Below are positions 43,850 to 52,793 of a stretch of 64,000 nucleotides of DNA, piece after piece. The notes under the pieces were generated by a model, which did no database searches, had not been told where the DNA came from, and saw only the letters and a list, made by a program, of their open reading frames with translations. The DNA is taken from assembly GCA_902775555.1 (NCBI GenBank), contig CACYMQ010000001.1, forward strand, positions 98,338-162,337, given 5' to 3'. A program made the position numbers and the translations under genes. Every line of letters starts with the position of its first letter. Position 1 is the stretch's first letter. This DNA comes from an uncultured Lachnospiraceae bacterium. Its GTDB lineage: Bacteria; Bacillota; Clostridia; Lachnospirales; Lachnospiraceae.

Positions 43850-46285
43850 TTACTGAGGCTTAACTACGATATTGATGATCTTCTTCGGTACGTAGATCTC
43901 CTTTACAATATGTAAGCCTTCCAGGCGGGATGCGATCGCTTCCTTACCGGCTGCAAGGATCGTATCCTTATCGGCATCTGCGGGAACCTGTACGGTAGCA
44001 CGGGTCTTTCCGTTGATCTGTACCGGCAGCTCCATGGACGCCTCAACCAGATACTTCTCATCATATTCCGGCCAGGTCTCATGGAATACGGAATCCGTAC
44101 CTCCGAGGGCCTCCCAGAGCTCCTCTGCAATGTGCGGTGCAAAGGGTGCGATCAGACGGACCATGACCTTCAGAGTCTCCCTATCCACACCCGTTGTTTT
44201 GGTGAGATCCACGAACTTGTTGTTGTATTCCATAAATGCGGAAATGACCGTATTCAGACTGAAATTCTCCAGTCTCTGGGAGATCGCCTTGGTCAGACCA
44301 TGACGAAGAGACAGAAGCTGAGGTGTCTCTGCCACATCACCCTTTTCGATATTATCCATCACCATGGTATAGAACCGGCGGATGAAACGGAAGATACCGT
44401 CGATGCCTGCATCATCCCAGATGGAATCCAGTTCCGGAGGACCTACAAAGAGCTCATAAAGCCGGAGTGTGTCACATCCGTACTCTTCTACGATGTCATC
44501 CGGAGATACGATATTTCCGAGAGATTTGCTCATCTTGGTGGGCGCTCCGGTCACCTTGTCGCGTCCGCAGATCATTCCCTGGTTGAAGAGCTTCTTAAAG
44601 GGCTCATCGAAGCTGATTACTCCGATATCATACAGGAACTTGGTATAGAATCTGGAATACAGCAAATGAAGTACGGCATGCTCCACACCGCCGATATACA
44701 TATCTACCGGAAGATACTTATCTGCTTTCTCCTTACTTACCAGTTCTTCTTTGTTCTTACTGTCTACATATCTCAGGAAATACCAGGAAGAACCTGCCCA
44801 CTGGGGCATGGTATTGGTCTCACGCTTCGCCGGCTTTCCACAGCAGGGGCAGGTAGTGTTCACCCAGCTCTCGATGGCTGCCAACGGAGACTCTCCGGTT
44901 CCTGTAGGCTCATACTTCTCCACATCCGGCAGAAGCAGCGGAAGCTGATCCTCGGGTACGGGTACCGCACCGCAGTCCGGACAGTGGATGATCGGAATGG
45001 GCTCTCCCCAATATCTCTGACGGGAGAATACCCAGTCACGCAGTTTATAATTTACGGTTGCCTTACCATAACCCTTATCCTCGATATACTGAGGCGCCTC
45101 CTGCTTCAGGACTGCGGATTCCATCCCGTTCCAGTCTCCGGAGTTGATCATGATACCGGAAGCCTCCGTATACGCCTCCTGCATATCCGGGATCTCCACT
45201 CCGTCCTTGGCGATAACCTGGATGATGGGCAGATCGAATTTCTTAGCAAATTCAAAGTCACGGTCGTCATGGGCAGGTACACACATGATGGCACCGGTAC
45301 CGTAATCCGCCAGTACATAGTCGGACAGCCAGATCGGAACCTTTGCTCCGTTCAAAGGATTGATGGCATAGCTTCCCGTGAACACACCTGTCTTCTCCTT
45401 ATCGGCCATACGGTCGATGGAGGAACGAAGGGAGGTCTGGTAGATATAGGAATCCACCGCTTCCTTTGTCTCCGGCGTAGCAAGTCCCGCTGCAAGCTTA
45501 TGCTCGGGAGCCAGTACCATAAAGGTCGCTCCGTACAGGGTATCCGGGCGCGTTGTATAGACACGGATGGACTCGTCGCGGCCATCGATCTTAAAATCGA
45601 CCTCGGCGCCCCTGGACTTACCGATCCACTCGGTCTGCATCTTCTTAACCTTCTCCGGCCAGTCCAGCTTGTCCAGATCCGCCAGAAGTCTCTCTGCGTA
45701 GGCCGTGATCTTCAGCATCCACTGACGAAGATTCTTCTTGGTAACGTCAGCGCCGCAGCGCTCACATTTTCCTTCCTTAACCTCTTCGTTGGCAAGACCG
45801 GTCTTGCAGGAAGGACACCAGTTGATGGGCATCTCCTTCTCGTACGCCAGTCCCTTCTTAAACATCTGTACAAAGATCCACTGGGTCCACTTGTAGAACT
45901 CCGGATCGGTGGTATTCACCTCCATATCCCAGTCGTAGATCGCTGCGATCTGCTTGATCTGGCGCTTGATGTTCGATACATTTTCCGCAGTGGAAATGGC
46001 GGGATGTACACCATGCTTGATGGCATAATTCTCTGCCGGAAGTCCGAAGGCATCCCAGCCCATGGGATGGATCACATATTTATCATGCATCAGCTGATAC
46101 CGGCTCCAGACATCGGAGATCACATAACCTCTCCAGTGACCTACATGAAGTCCGTTTCCGGAAGGGTATGGGAACATATCCAGACAGTAATACTTGTCCT
46201 TCTTCCCGTCATTTACATTGATGGGATCCTCTTCCCATTTCTTTGTCCATTTTGCTTCGATCAGCTTATGATTGTACTTTGCCAT
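43850..46285 (-). CDS. leuS: Leucyl-tRNA synthetase
   Basis: 811 residues, normal for bacterial LeuRS. The class I HIGH motif is FPYPSGNGLHVGHWRGY and the KMSKS motif is PTKMSKSLGN; the CP1 editing domain has TRPDTLYGATFMV and the zinc-like CPSCKTGLANEEVKEGKCERC is present. It charges tRNA-Leu and edits non-cognate amino acids. I start at 46285 (MAKYNHKLIEAKW) with GGAGG 8 nt upstream; a TTG at 46300 overlaps that site. It has its own promoter. The leader is far too short for a T-box. Confidence 0.97.
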   Translation of the reverse strand: MAKYNHKLIEAKWTKKWEEDPINVNDGKKDKYYCLDMFPYPSGNGLHVGHWRGYVISDVWSRYQLMHDKYVIHPMGWDAFGLPAENYAIKHGVHPAISTAENVSNIKRQIKQIAAIYDWDMEVNTTDPEFYKWTQWIFVQMFKKGLAYEKEMPINWCPSCKTGLANEEVKEGKCERCGADVTKKNLRQWMLKITAYAERLLADLDKLDWPEKVKKMQTEWIGKSRGAEVDFKIDGRDESIRVYTTRPDTLYGATFMVLAPEHKLAAGLATPETKEAVDSYIYQTSLRSSIDRMADKEKTGVFTGSYAINPLNGAKVPIWLSDYVLADYGTGAIMCVPAHDDRDFEFAKKFDLPIIQVIAKDGVEIPDMQEAYTEASGIMINSGDWNGMESAVLKQEAPQYIEDKGYGKATVNYKLRDWVFSRQRYWGEPIPIIHCPDCGAVPVPEDQLPLLLPDVEKYEPTGTGESPLAAIESWVNTTCPCCGKPAKRETNTMPQWAGSSWYFLRYVDSKNKEELVSKEKADKYLPVDMYIGGVEHAVLHLLYSRFYTKFLYDIGVISFDEPFKKLFNQGMICGRDKVTGAPTKMSKSLGNIVSPDDIVEEYGCDTLRLYELFVGPPELDSIWDDAGIDGIFRFIRRFYTMVMDNIEKGDVAETPQLLSLRHGLTKAISQRLENFSLNTVISAFMEYNNKFVDLTKTTGVDRETLKVMVRLIAPFAPHIAEELWEALGGTDSVFHETWPEYDEKYLVEASMELPVQINGKTRATVQVPADADKDTILAAGKEAIASRLEGLHIVKEIYVPKKIINIVVKPQ

Positions 46286-46318
46286 TGCTTTATCCTCCAA
46301 AGAGATTTACAAATGGAT

Positions 46319-46348
46319 ATTATAGCACATGACACTTCCGATTCTCAA
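46319..46348 (-). promoter_or_regulatory. Sigma-A promoter for leuS
   Basis: Minus strand: TTGAGA (46343-46348), 18-bp spacer, perfect TATAAT (46319-46324). The leader is about 27 nt. Confidence 0.8.
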
Positions 46349-46405
46349 CAAAAAAGTAAGATATTCCGACTCTTCTTCGGTCATTTGTCCGGATGCTTCG
46401 ATATT

Positions 46406-47365
46406 TCATCCCTTCAGAAATTCCATCAGCTTCTCTCCGTGGGACGAAGTATGGATGATCCGGCCTGCCGAACAGCTTCTCAGGAACCTGACCGCTTCGG
46501 ACCGATGGACTGCCATACGATATAACGGTTTTTCATTCAGTTCCCCTTCATCGAGGAAAATGATCTCCCTGTGGATCCCGACAGCCTCCATGGCCTCCTC
46601 CAGGCGGAAGGTGAATATCCTCCTGTCATCAAAACGGTACAGGTAGGTTGCTGCACTCTCTCCCGTAAAGAGTTCCACGGCACAGCAGTTCTCTCCGTAA
46701 GCCGCGAGCCAGTATGCATCCTTCTCTGCTGTCCGGAACAGCCCCTTCTCCCTGAAAGGCTCCACCGTATGCACGATCCCTTTCAGCATCTGTTCCCGCT
46801 CCCCCTTTGTCTTTTTTGCCTGCTGTATGCAGCGCTCCGCAAAGGGCTGTGTGTCATAACCCATACGTCCTACCGTATAATGCTCCCCTGTCCGCATGCG
46901 GATATGGAGGATGTATCCGTCCAATGTGATATCTTCCGTATAACAGAGCGGGATCCGGACGGCATGGCTGCTGACAGGCAGGATACAGACCGCATCGGTA
47001 TAAAGCTGTACACGTCCGCGTCCGGCCTCCCGGGGCGACGTACCGTTCTCGGGCAGATCATACTCTGCCTCACAGTCCATCATTTTCTCTTCTTCAATGA
47101 AAAGCGACGCCGCCGTTCTCTCTCCGAAGAGTTTCCCCAGTTCCTCCCAGAATCCGTCAAAGGAGAACCCCAGCATGGAGATCTCTGCCGTATGCCCATT
47201 AAAGAGCGTGATATAGATCCGGTGATTCTTAGGGCGGATATATGCCACATCGGCATAATCGATCCTCCCTTGTCCGTAAACGAGCCCTTCTTTTTCGATC
47301 GATATCCGGGTCTCTTTCAAATGAAGCCCCTTCGCTTCGATATCCAGATCTGCCTTATAGATCAT
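46406..47365 (-). CDS. Uncharacterised cytosolic protein
   Basis: 319 residues from ATG 47365 (MIYKADLDIEAKGL), with GGGAGG 6 nt upstream; the ATG at 47371 abuts that site. No signal peptide or membrane helix. The protein reads as repeated beta-rich modules (ISIEKEGLVYGQGRIDYADV, VRIPLCYTEDITLDGYILHI, AAYGENCCAVELFTGESAATYLYRF), as in pleckstrin-homology-like or GRAM-like folds, but I recognise no family. It lies between the zinc-ribbon gene and leuS, each with its own promoter or terminator. Confidence 0.78.
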   Translation of the reverse strand: MIYKADLDIEAKGLHLKETRISIEKEGLVYGQGRIDYADVAYIRPKNHRIYITLFNGHTAEISMLGFSFDGFWEELGKLFGERTAASLFIEEEKMMDCEAEYDLPENGTSPREAGRGRVQLYTDAVCILPVSSHAVRIPLCYTEDITLDGYILHIRMRTGEHYTVGRMGYDTQPFAERCIQQAKKTKGEREQMLKGIVHTVEPFREKGLFRTAEKDAYWLAAYGENCCAVELFTGESAATYLYRFDDRRIFTFRLEEAMEAVGIHREIIFLDEGELNEKPLYRMAVHRSEAVRFLRSCSAGRIIHTSSHGEKLMEFLKG

Positions 47366-47397
47366 ATCCATCCTCCCATGATCTCAATGATAGAAAA

Positions 47398-47434
47398 AGC
47401 ATCGGGAATAACCTGTCTCATCATCCCCGATGCT
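47398..47434 (-). terminator. Terminator of the zinc-ribbon gene
   Basis: Perfect 9-bp arms AGCATCGGG/CCCGATGCT around a 19-nt loop, then a minus-strand TTTTTCTATC tract. Confidence 0.75.
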
Positions 47435-47447
47435 GTTTCTTAAGCCT

Positions 47448-48209
47448 CTATAGTTTCGTCCCGCATTCGCTGCAGAACTTGGTTCCCGGAGGATTGTCAT
47501 ATCCGCAGTTTACGCACTTATAGGACTTCTGCATGGGCGTACCGCACTCGCCGCAGAACTTGACTCCGAGAGCAACCTCGGCGCCGCAGTTCGGGCATCG
47601 CTGGTTTCCGAGTGGTGCACCGCACTCATTGCAGAACTTTCCTGCACCTGCCGGCTTTCCGCAGTTCGGACATACCGTCGTCCGCGTCTCCAGCTTCCCC
47701 TGCCATACCTGTGCAGTCTCAGCCGCCTCATCTATATTCCTGCGCATAGCCCTGTTTCTGGCCTGTGCCACATAACCCGCTTCTCTCGGAGCGCACTCCA
47801 CACAGAGTCCCTCTTCCTCATTCCAGCAGTCGGTTTCGCAGACCCATTTATTGCAGCCCGGACATTTTCTGAACAACCCCCGCACTTCTGCCTGTGCCTG
47901 GTCAAAGGCCTGTTCCTGCTCTCTTCGCCATTCCGGGGACTGATTCTCAAAACGGTCACCTACGAAATCCGCACCGCGCTCCACCGCATGTCCGATATTG
48001 CTTCCCAAACCGCTGCCGAAGCTGCCCAGTACTCCGCCGATGGTTCCGGAAAGCCCTCCGAAACGTCTGGTCTTCTGCTGCTTCCCATACGTGGAAGACT
48101 CCATAAAAGAACTCTTGAATCCGTTCCCGCAGCAGTCACAGAAGTACTCAAACTGAAATCCGGCCTCCGTCGAAAGATCATTATAGTTTCTCGTAAATGC
48201 ATGTAGCAT
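47448..48209 (-). CDS. Zinc-ribbon repeat protein
   Basis: 253 residues. An N-terminal Cys pair (FCDCCGNGF), a Gly-rich hydrophobic stretch (about 47-78, GGLSGTIGGVLGSFGSGLG), a central CPGCNKWVCETDC...CVECAP cluster, then three C-terminal zinc ribbons (CPNCGKPAGAGKFCNECG, CPNCGAEVALGVKFCGECG, CVNCGYDNPPGTKFCSECG). Such proteins are common and mostly of unknown role; the ribbons probably mediate protein contacts. GGGGGAA precedes the start. It has its own promoter and terminator. Confidence 0.85.
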   Translation of the reverse strand: MLHAFTRNYNDLSTEAGFQFEYFCDCCGNGFKSSFMESSTYGKQQKTRRFGGLSGTIGGVLGSFGSGLGSNIGHAVERGADFVGDRFENQSPEWRREQEQAFDQAQAEVRGLFRKCPGCNKWVCETDCWNEEEGLCVECAPREAGYVAQARNRAMRRNIDEAAETAQVWQGKLETRTTVCPNCGKPAGAGKFCNECGAPLGNQRCPNCGAEVALGVKFCGECGTPMQKSYKCVNCGYDNPPGTKFCSECGTKL

Positions 48210-48301
48210 ATGCGTTCCCCCTTTGTTGTGCTAAGTTATCAGCTACTCCGCGTAAGCATAGAACCTCTGCACGCGGCCAGCTGCGTTTCTCCCCAAGGAA
48301 C

Positions 48302-48331
48302 ATTATACTATACAGTATCAACGGCGTGCAA
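48302..48331 (-). promoter_or_regulatory. Sigma-A promoter for the zinc-ribbon gene
   Basis: Minus strand: TTGCAC (48326-48331), 18-bp spacer, perfect TATAAT (48302-48307). The leader is about 85 nt, with no structure that I recognise. Confidence 0.7.
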
Positions 48332-48346
48332 CCAAAAATATAAACA

Positions 48347-48392
48347 GGCAGAACCTCCTTCGGCACAATATTTTCGCCGAACGGGTTCTGCC
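48347..48392 (-). terminator. Terminator of the PcrA-like helicase gene
   Basis: Outer arms GGCAGAACC/GGTTCTGCC and inner arms TTCGGC/GCCGAA around an AT-rich loop, then TGTTTATATTTTT on the minus strand. Confidence 0.8.
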
Positions 48393-48409
48393 GTTATAAA
48401 TCTTTCATA

Positions 48410-50584
48410 CTATGTCAACAGGCTCATCCTGACCTTCATGGAGATCTCCCTCGGCGTTTCCATCCGGTCAAACTTCACCAGATAACTATGCTCCTTCACC
48501 CGAAGCTCCAGCACGGTGCCCGGACCGAAGACAGCATGTTCCACTCTTTGTCCGGGTTCCGCAAGTTCATGGTCTTCCGGTTTCTTCAGGATCCTGCTCT
48601 CACTTTCGATAAACCGCCTCGTACTTTCGATCAGCCGGTCCTCCGGTCTCTCCGCATACTCCAGCAGCTCCTGATCGATATCCAGCAGGAATCTGGACGG
48701 ATATCTGGGTATCCCGTCAAAATGTGTTCCTTCCGCACAGGAGAGATACAGACGGTCCTTCGCCCTGGTCATTGCCACAAATGCCAGCCGGCGTTCCTCC
48801 TCCATCTCTTCCAGAGACTTTATCTTCCGGGAAGGGAAGATCCCTTCATTCAGACTGAAGAGGAACACATACTTAAATTCCAGTCCCTTTGCCGCATGAA
48901 CGGTCATAAGACGCACCTTATCCGTCGAATCCGTATCCGCATCCGCATTTGTATACAGTGCGATATGTCTCAGGTAATCCTCTATGGAAGCCTCTTCCCC
49001 ACAGGTCACTTCATACTCGAACACCGCCTGTTTCAGTTCCGCCAGATTGTCCAGCCGGTCCCGGGCACCTTCCGTACGCAGCATCTCTTCATATCCGCTT
49101 TCACTCAGGAGCTTGGACAGTATCTCCGAAGCGGAAAAGCCGTCCACCATTTCCGCATACTTTTCCACGAGACTGACAAACTGTTTTGCCTTCGTACTCC
49201 GGATCAGTTCATGCTCCAGATTCTCATACAGCGCCATATAAAGGGTCGTATCATACTCCTTCGCATACTGTTCCAGGAACTGCATCCTCCGCTTTCCCAG
49301 ATTCCTTTTGGGAACATTGCAGATCCGGCGAAAGGACAGATCATCCCGATACAGTATCATACGGAGATAGGAAAGCGCATCCTTGATCTCCGCTCTTCCG
49401 TAAAAGGGTACGCCCGAATAGATCGTGTAGGGGATGGGCTGATCCGATGCCGGTTGATGGAGCAGCATCTGTTCCAGTGTGCGTGTCACATAATGCGCAC
49501 GGTATAACACCGCCATATCACGGTAAGGCACCCCGGATCCATGCAGGGCAAGGATCTCTCCGGTGAGCCAGTCTGCTTCCTCTTCGGCATTCTTCGCGAT
49601 GTAGCAGAAGACACTCTCTCCCCTGTCCCTCATGGGGATCAGTTCTTTTCTGATCCGGGTCCGGTTCGTGTCGATCAGGGAGTTCACCGCTGCCAGGATC
49701 TCCGGCGTGGAACGATAATTCTCATTCATGAAAATGGTCTTCGTGCCGGGAAATGCCTCGGCAAAGTCCATCAGAAACCGCGCATCCGCTCCTCTCCAGC
49801 TGTAAATGGTCTGGTCCGGATCCCCCACAACAAAAAGGTTCCTGTGATGATCCGCCAAAACCTTCATCAGCTCATACTGGGGCGGGTCGATATCCTGAAA
49901 TTCATCGATCATGATATATTCCAGACGGGTCTGCCATTTCTCCCGGATCTCCGGATGTTCCCGGAAGATATGAAGCGTGACGATCAGTAGATCATTATAA
50001 TCAAGACCGAAGCACTTCTTCTCCTGATAGAGATACCCATAGAAGAGAATATCCCTGACGCTTTCCGCGCGGTCATACTTCTCCTTCAGTGCTTCAGGAG
50101 ACATATCCAGTAGATCCCTGTAATAAGCAGGATCCTCCTTCAGCTTCCGCATCTCGAACATATCCCTTGCATTGGAATAGGTCATATCCCGAAGTGACAG
50201 ATTCCGTTCCTCATAGATCAGTTTCAGCATGTCATCGATATCCGAATTATCCAGTACCAGGAAATTCTTCGGATATTGAACCGCATGGCTGTCTTCCTGC
50301 AATACGGACACGCAGAAGCCATGAAATGTATTGATATATCCTGTATCCTGATCCCCGGTCAGATCATGGATCCGCTGACGCATCTCATTTGCGGACTTGT
50401 TGGTAAAGGTTACACACAGGATATGTCCCGGCAGGATCCCGAGTTCCTCCACCAAATAAGCAAACCGGTGCGACAGCGCTCGTGTCTTCCCGCTGCCTGC
50501 ACCGGCTATAACTCTCACATATCCTTCCGTCGTGGTCACAGCTTCTCTCTGCGCCCCGTTCAAGTGTTCCAAAATAGCCGGCAT
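48410..50584 (-). CDS. pcrA: UvrD/PcrA-type DNA helicase
   Basis: 724 residues. Superfamily 1 motifs in order: NGAQREAV (Q motif), VIAGAGSGKTRAL (Walker A), MIDEFQDIDPPQYELM (II), GDPDQTIYSWRGAD (III), YRSTPEIL (IV), VRLMTVHAAKGLEFKYVF (V) and RRLAFVAMTRAKDRLYL (VI). The C-terminal RVEHAVFGPGTVLELRV is the Tudor-like domain of PcrA, which binds RNA polymerase. It unwinds DNA 3' to 5' in repair and removes RecA. The start at 50584 (MPAILEHLNGAQ) has AGGAG 6 nt upstream; the frame extends 32 codons beyond without support. Promoter at 50652. Confidence 0.93.
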   Translation of the reverse strand: MPAILEHLNGAQREAVTTTEGYVRVIAGAGSGKTRALSHRFAYLVEELGILPGHILCVTFTNKSANEMRQRIHDLTGDQDTGYINTFHGFCVSVLQEDSHAVQYPKNFLVLDNSDIDDMLKLIYEERNLSLRDMTYSNARDMFEMRKLKEDPAYYRDLLDMSPEALKEKYDRAESVRDILFYGYLYQEKKCFGLDYNDLLIVTLHIFREHPEIREKWQTRLEYIMIDEFQDIDPPQYELMKVLADHHRNLFVVGDPDQTIYSWRGADARFLMDFAEAFPGTKTIFMNENYRSTPEILAAVNSLIDTNRTRIRKELIPMRDRGESVFCYIAKNAEEEADWLTGEILALHGSGVPYRDMAVLYRAHYVTRTLEQMLLHQPASDQPIPYTIYSGVPFYGRAEIKDALSYLRMILYRDDLSFRRICNVPKRNLGKRRMQFLEQYAKEYDTTLYMALYENLEHELIRSTKAKQFVSLVEKYAEMVDGFSASEILSKLLSESGYEEMLRTEGARDRLDNLAELKQAVFEYEVTCGEEASIEDYLRHIALYTNADADTDSTDKVRLMTVHAAKGLEFKYVFLFSLNEGIFPSRKIKSLEEMEEERRLAFVAMTRAKDRLYLSCAEGTHFDGIPRYPSRFLLDIDQELLEYAERPEDRLIESTRRFIESESRILKKPEDHELAEPGQRVEHAVFGPGTVLELRVKEHSYLVKFDRMETPREISMKVRMSLLT

Positions 50585-50651
50585 ATGACACTCCTTTTTT
50601 TCCGGATGCTCTGCCTCCCCGGCGGCTCCTCCATCAAAATGTACCGCTTTT

Positions 50652-50680
50652 ATCTTACACGAATACCGCACACAGGTCAA
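50652..50680 (-). promoter_or_regulatory. Sigma-A promoter for the PcrA-like helicase gene
   Basis: Minus strand: TTGACC (50675-50680), 17-bp spacer, TAAGAT (50652-50657), about 70 bp before the start codon. Confidence 0.75.
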
Positions 50681-50700
50681 CTATTTTCGAACATTTGTTT

Positions 50701-51351
50701 TTAGTTTTTCTGAAGTCTTCCCAGATCCGACTTCTCCAAAATGACCAGAAGTTCCGTGTCCGCTTCCAGCGGGCGCTTCGGGTCGATGAAGGAACGCATC
50801 TCACTGTGGTCCTTGACCGCAACCACATTGACACCATACTTTCCACGGAGGTTCAGCTCGATCAGATTCTTTCCGACCCATTCGGGCTTGGTTTTGATCT
50901 CCAGAAGGCAGAGGTTTTTATCGATATCGAAAAACTCCAGGAAGGAATCCATCACCAGGGTACGTGCGGTACGGACACCGGTCTCCTCCTCCGGATAGAT
51001 GATCTTGTCCGCTCCGATCTTTGTAAGGATCTGACCCATCCTCTTGTCGGCTGCCTTTGCAATGACTTTCGGAACTCCCTGCTCCTTTGCGACCATTACG
51101 GACATGATACTTCCCACCAGATCCGATCCCATGGCCACAACAACGGTATCCATATTGTTCAGGCCGATCCCCTTCAGGGAATCCGCGTTCACCGCATCCG
51201 CCTCCACTGCATAGGTGACCGAATCCGCAACGGATGCAATGATCTCGGAATTCTTGTCCACTGCCATTACATCGGCTCCCATTTCATACAGGCTCTCCGC
51301 AAGTTTTTTTCCAAACCGGCCGAGACCGATCACTGCGATTGATTTTGTCAT
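50701..51351 (-). CDS. ktrA: KtrA/TrkA-type potassium channel regulatory subunit
   Basis: 216 residues. RCK_N Rossmann fold with nucleotide loop VIGLGRFGKKLA and acidic ribose-binding residue in VMAVDKN, then RCK_C (about 135-216, LEIKTKPEWVGKNLIELNLR). It forms the cytosolic octameric ring that gates KtrB in response to ATP/ADP and often cyclic di-AMP. It lies 18 nt behind ktrB in one operon. Confidence 0.94.
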   Translation of the reverse strand: MTKSIAVIGLGRFGKKLAESLYEMGADVMAVDKNSEIIASVADSVTYAVEADAVNADSLKGIGLNNMDTVVVAMGSDLVGSIMSVMVAKEQGVPKVIAKAADKRMGQILTKIGADKIIYPEEETGVRTARTLVMDSFLEFFDIDKNLCLLEIKTKPEWVGKNLIELNLRGKYGVNVVAVKDHSEMRSFIDPKRPLEADTELLVILEKSDLGRLQKN

Positions 51352-51369
51352 TCTTTTTTCCTCCGAAAT

Positions 51370-52761
51370 CTATCCGATATAGAAATTTCCGTCTGCATAA
51401 CTCACTTTGTTCTTATCCTGCGAATTGTAGTTAAAGAACAGTCCCATGGAAATGGGTCCGATCCTTCCCAGATACATGGCAATGATGATCACCCATCTTC
51501 CCGCCGTATTCAGGTTCGGCGTCAGATTCCTGGACAGTCCCACCGTTGCGGTCGCACTGAAGGTCTCATAGGCACCGGACATAAATTCCATGGTATCTAC
51601 GATCATCAACATCAGCAACAGCAGTACGGTGACCGCAAAACTGATCAGAACAATGGCAGATGCCTTGTGAATCATTTCCGATGTTACTTTTCTTCCGAAG
51701 ATCACATTCTCCTTACGTTTTTTCACAAAGGAGAATGCATTCATCATCACCACAAAGAAGGTGACCGTCTTTACACCGCCGGCCGTTCCTACGGGCGAAC
51801 CGCCGATGAACATCAGGATACATCCCACCAGACCGGTGCTTTCACGCAGAGCCCCCTGGGGTACGGTTGAAAAGCCTGCCGTTCGGAAGGTCACGGACTG
51901 GAATAAGCTGTTCGTTACCTTGTCCCCCACGGAAAGCGGACCCAGCGTATCCTGATTATTATACTCCAGACAGAATACCGTTATCGCACCCAGAAGGATA
52001 AATGCCAGCGTAAGACTCAGGACAAGCTTGCTATGAACGCTGAGATGCTTGATCATGGTCCTGATAGAATATTTCCACCGGATCCCCTTTCGGAGCGTCC
52101 GGTACATATCCAGCCATACCACGAAACCAAGACCTCCCATGACGATCAGGAACATGGTCACAAACAGAATATAGGGACTCTTCTGGTAACCGACGAGACT
52201 GTCCGGCCCCATGATATCGATCCCTGCATTACAGAATGCGGACACCGAGGTGAATATGGACTGCCAGATCCCCCTCAGGATCCCGAACCGCGGAATGAAC
52301 TTCACCATATACAGCGCAGCTCCCAGCATCTCCACAAGGAAGGTTCCTTTAAAGACCACCAGGAGGAAATGCCATACATCCGAAATGGAATTCATGTTAT
52401 AGGTATCCTGAAGCAGCAAAGCATTCGACAGTGTATGCTTCTTTCCCAGCATCATGACCACAATGGATGTGATGGCGATCACACCGAATCCTCCGATCTG
52501 GATCAGACAGAGGATCACGATCTTTCCGAAGAGTGTCCAGTATGCAAATGTATCCACGACCACGAGTCCCGTCACACAGATGGATGTGGTGGACGTGAAG
52601 AATGCCGTTGTCAGATCCGCACTCCCCTCGCCGGCCTTGGCACAGGGAAGCATGAGCAGGATCGTCCCCAGGATGATCACTCCCAGAAAACTGAGCGGGA
52701 TCAGCTGGGCCGAACGTAATCTGAATTTCCTTTTTTTATTCTTGTTATCCATATCGATCAT
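51370..52761 (-). CDS. ktrB: KtrB/TrkH-type potassium uptake permease
   Basis: 463 residues, 8 membrane helices and four pore loops. Selectivity-filter-like glycines are seen in TSTTSICVTGLVVVDT, SAFCNAGIDI, TFRTAGFSTVP and SATATVGLSRNLTP, which is the order expected for Ktr channels. It imports K+, probably with Na+ coupling. Two starts are possible, 52761 and 52752 (MDNKNKKRK); no strong Shine-Dalgarno decides between them. It is upstream of ktrA and 32 nt behind pepD. Confidence 0.94.
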   Translation of the reverse strand: MIDMDNKNKKRKFRLRSAQLIPLSFLGVIILGTILLMLPCAKAGEGSADLTTAFFTSTTSICVTGLVVVDTFAYWTLFGKIVILCLIQIGGFGVIAITSIVVMMLGKKHTLSNALLLQDTYNMNSISDVWHFLLVVFKGTFLVEMLGAALYMVKFIPRFGILRGIWQSIFTSVSAFCNAGIDIMGPDSLVGYQKSPYILFVTMFLIVMGGLGFVVWLDMYRTLRKGIRWKYSIRTMIKHLSVHSKLVLSLTLAFILLGAITVFCLEYNNQDTLGPLSVGDKVTNSLFQSVTFRTAGFSTVPQGALRESTGLVGCILMFIGGSPVGTAGGVKTVTFFVVMMNAFSFVKKRKENVIFGRKVTSEMIHKASAIVLISFAVTVLLLLMLMIVDTMEFMSGAYETFSATATVGLSRNLTPNLNTAGRWVIIIAMYLGRIGPISMGLFFNYNSQDKNKVSYADGNFYIG

Positions 52762-52793
52762 TGACTCTTTTGATTAATGTGTTCTTACAACCT

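Noticed and set aside
46286..46405. T-box leader upstream of leuS
   Set aside because: The promoter at 46319-46348 leaves a leader of only about 27 nt, too short for any T-box.
44081..46525. Very long open frame on the plus strand opposite leuS (814 codons), and a similar one at 19185-20966 opposite glcK and hprK
   Set aside because: They mirror well supported conserved genes, have no ribosome-binding site or recognisable domain, and are His/Arg/Ile-rich as expected from the antisense of this codon usage.
48210..48346. Short open frame for a 61-residue protein upstream of the zinc-ribbon gene
   Set aside because: It crosses the predicted promoter and has no ribosome-binding site or plausible domain.
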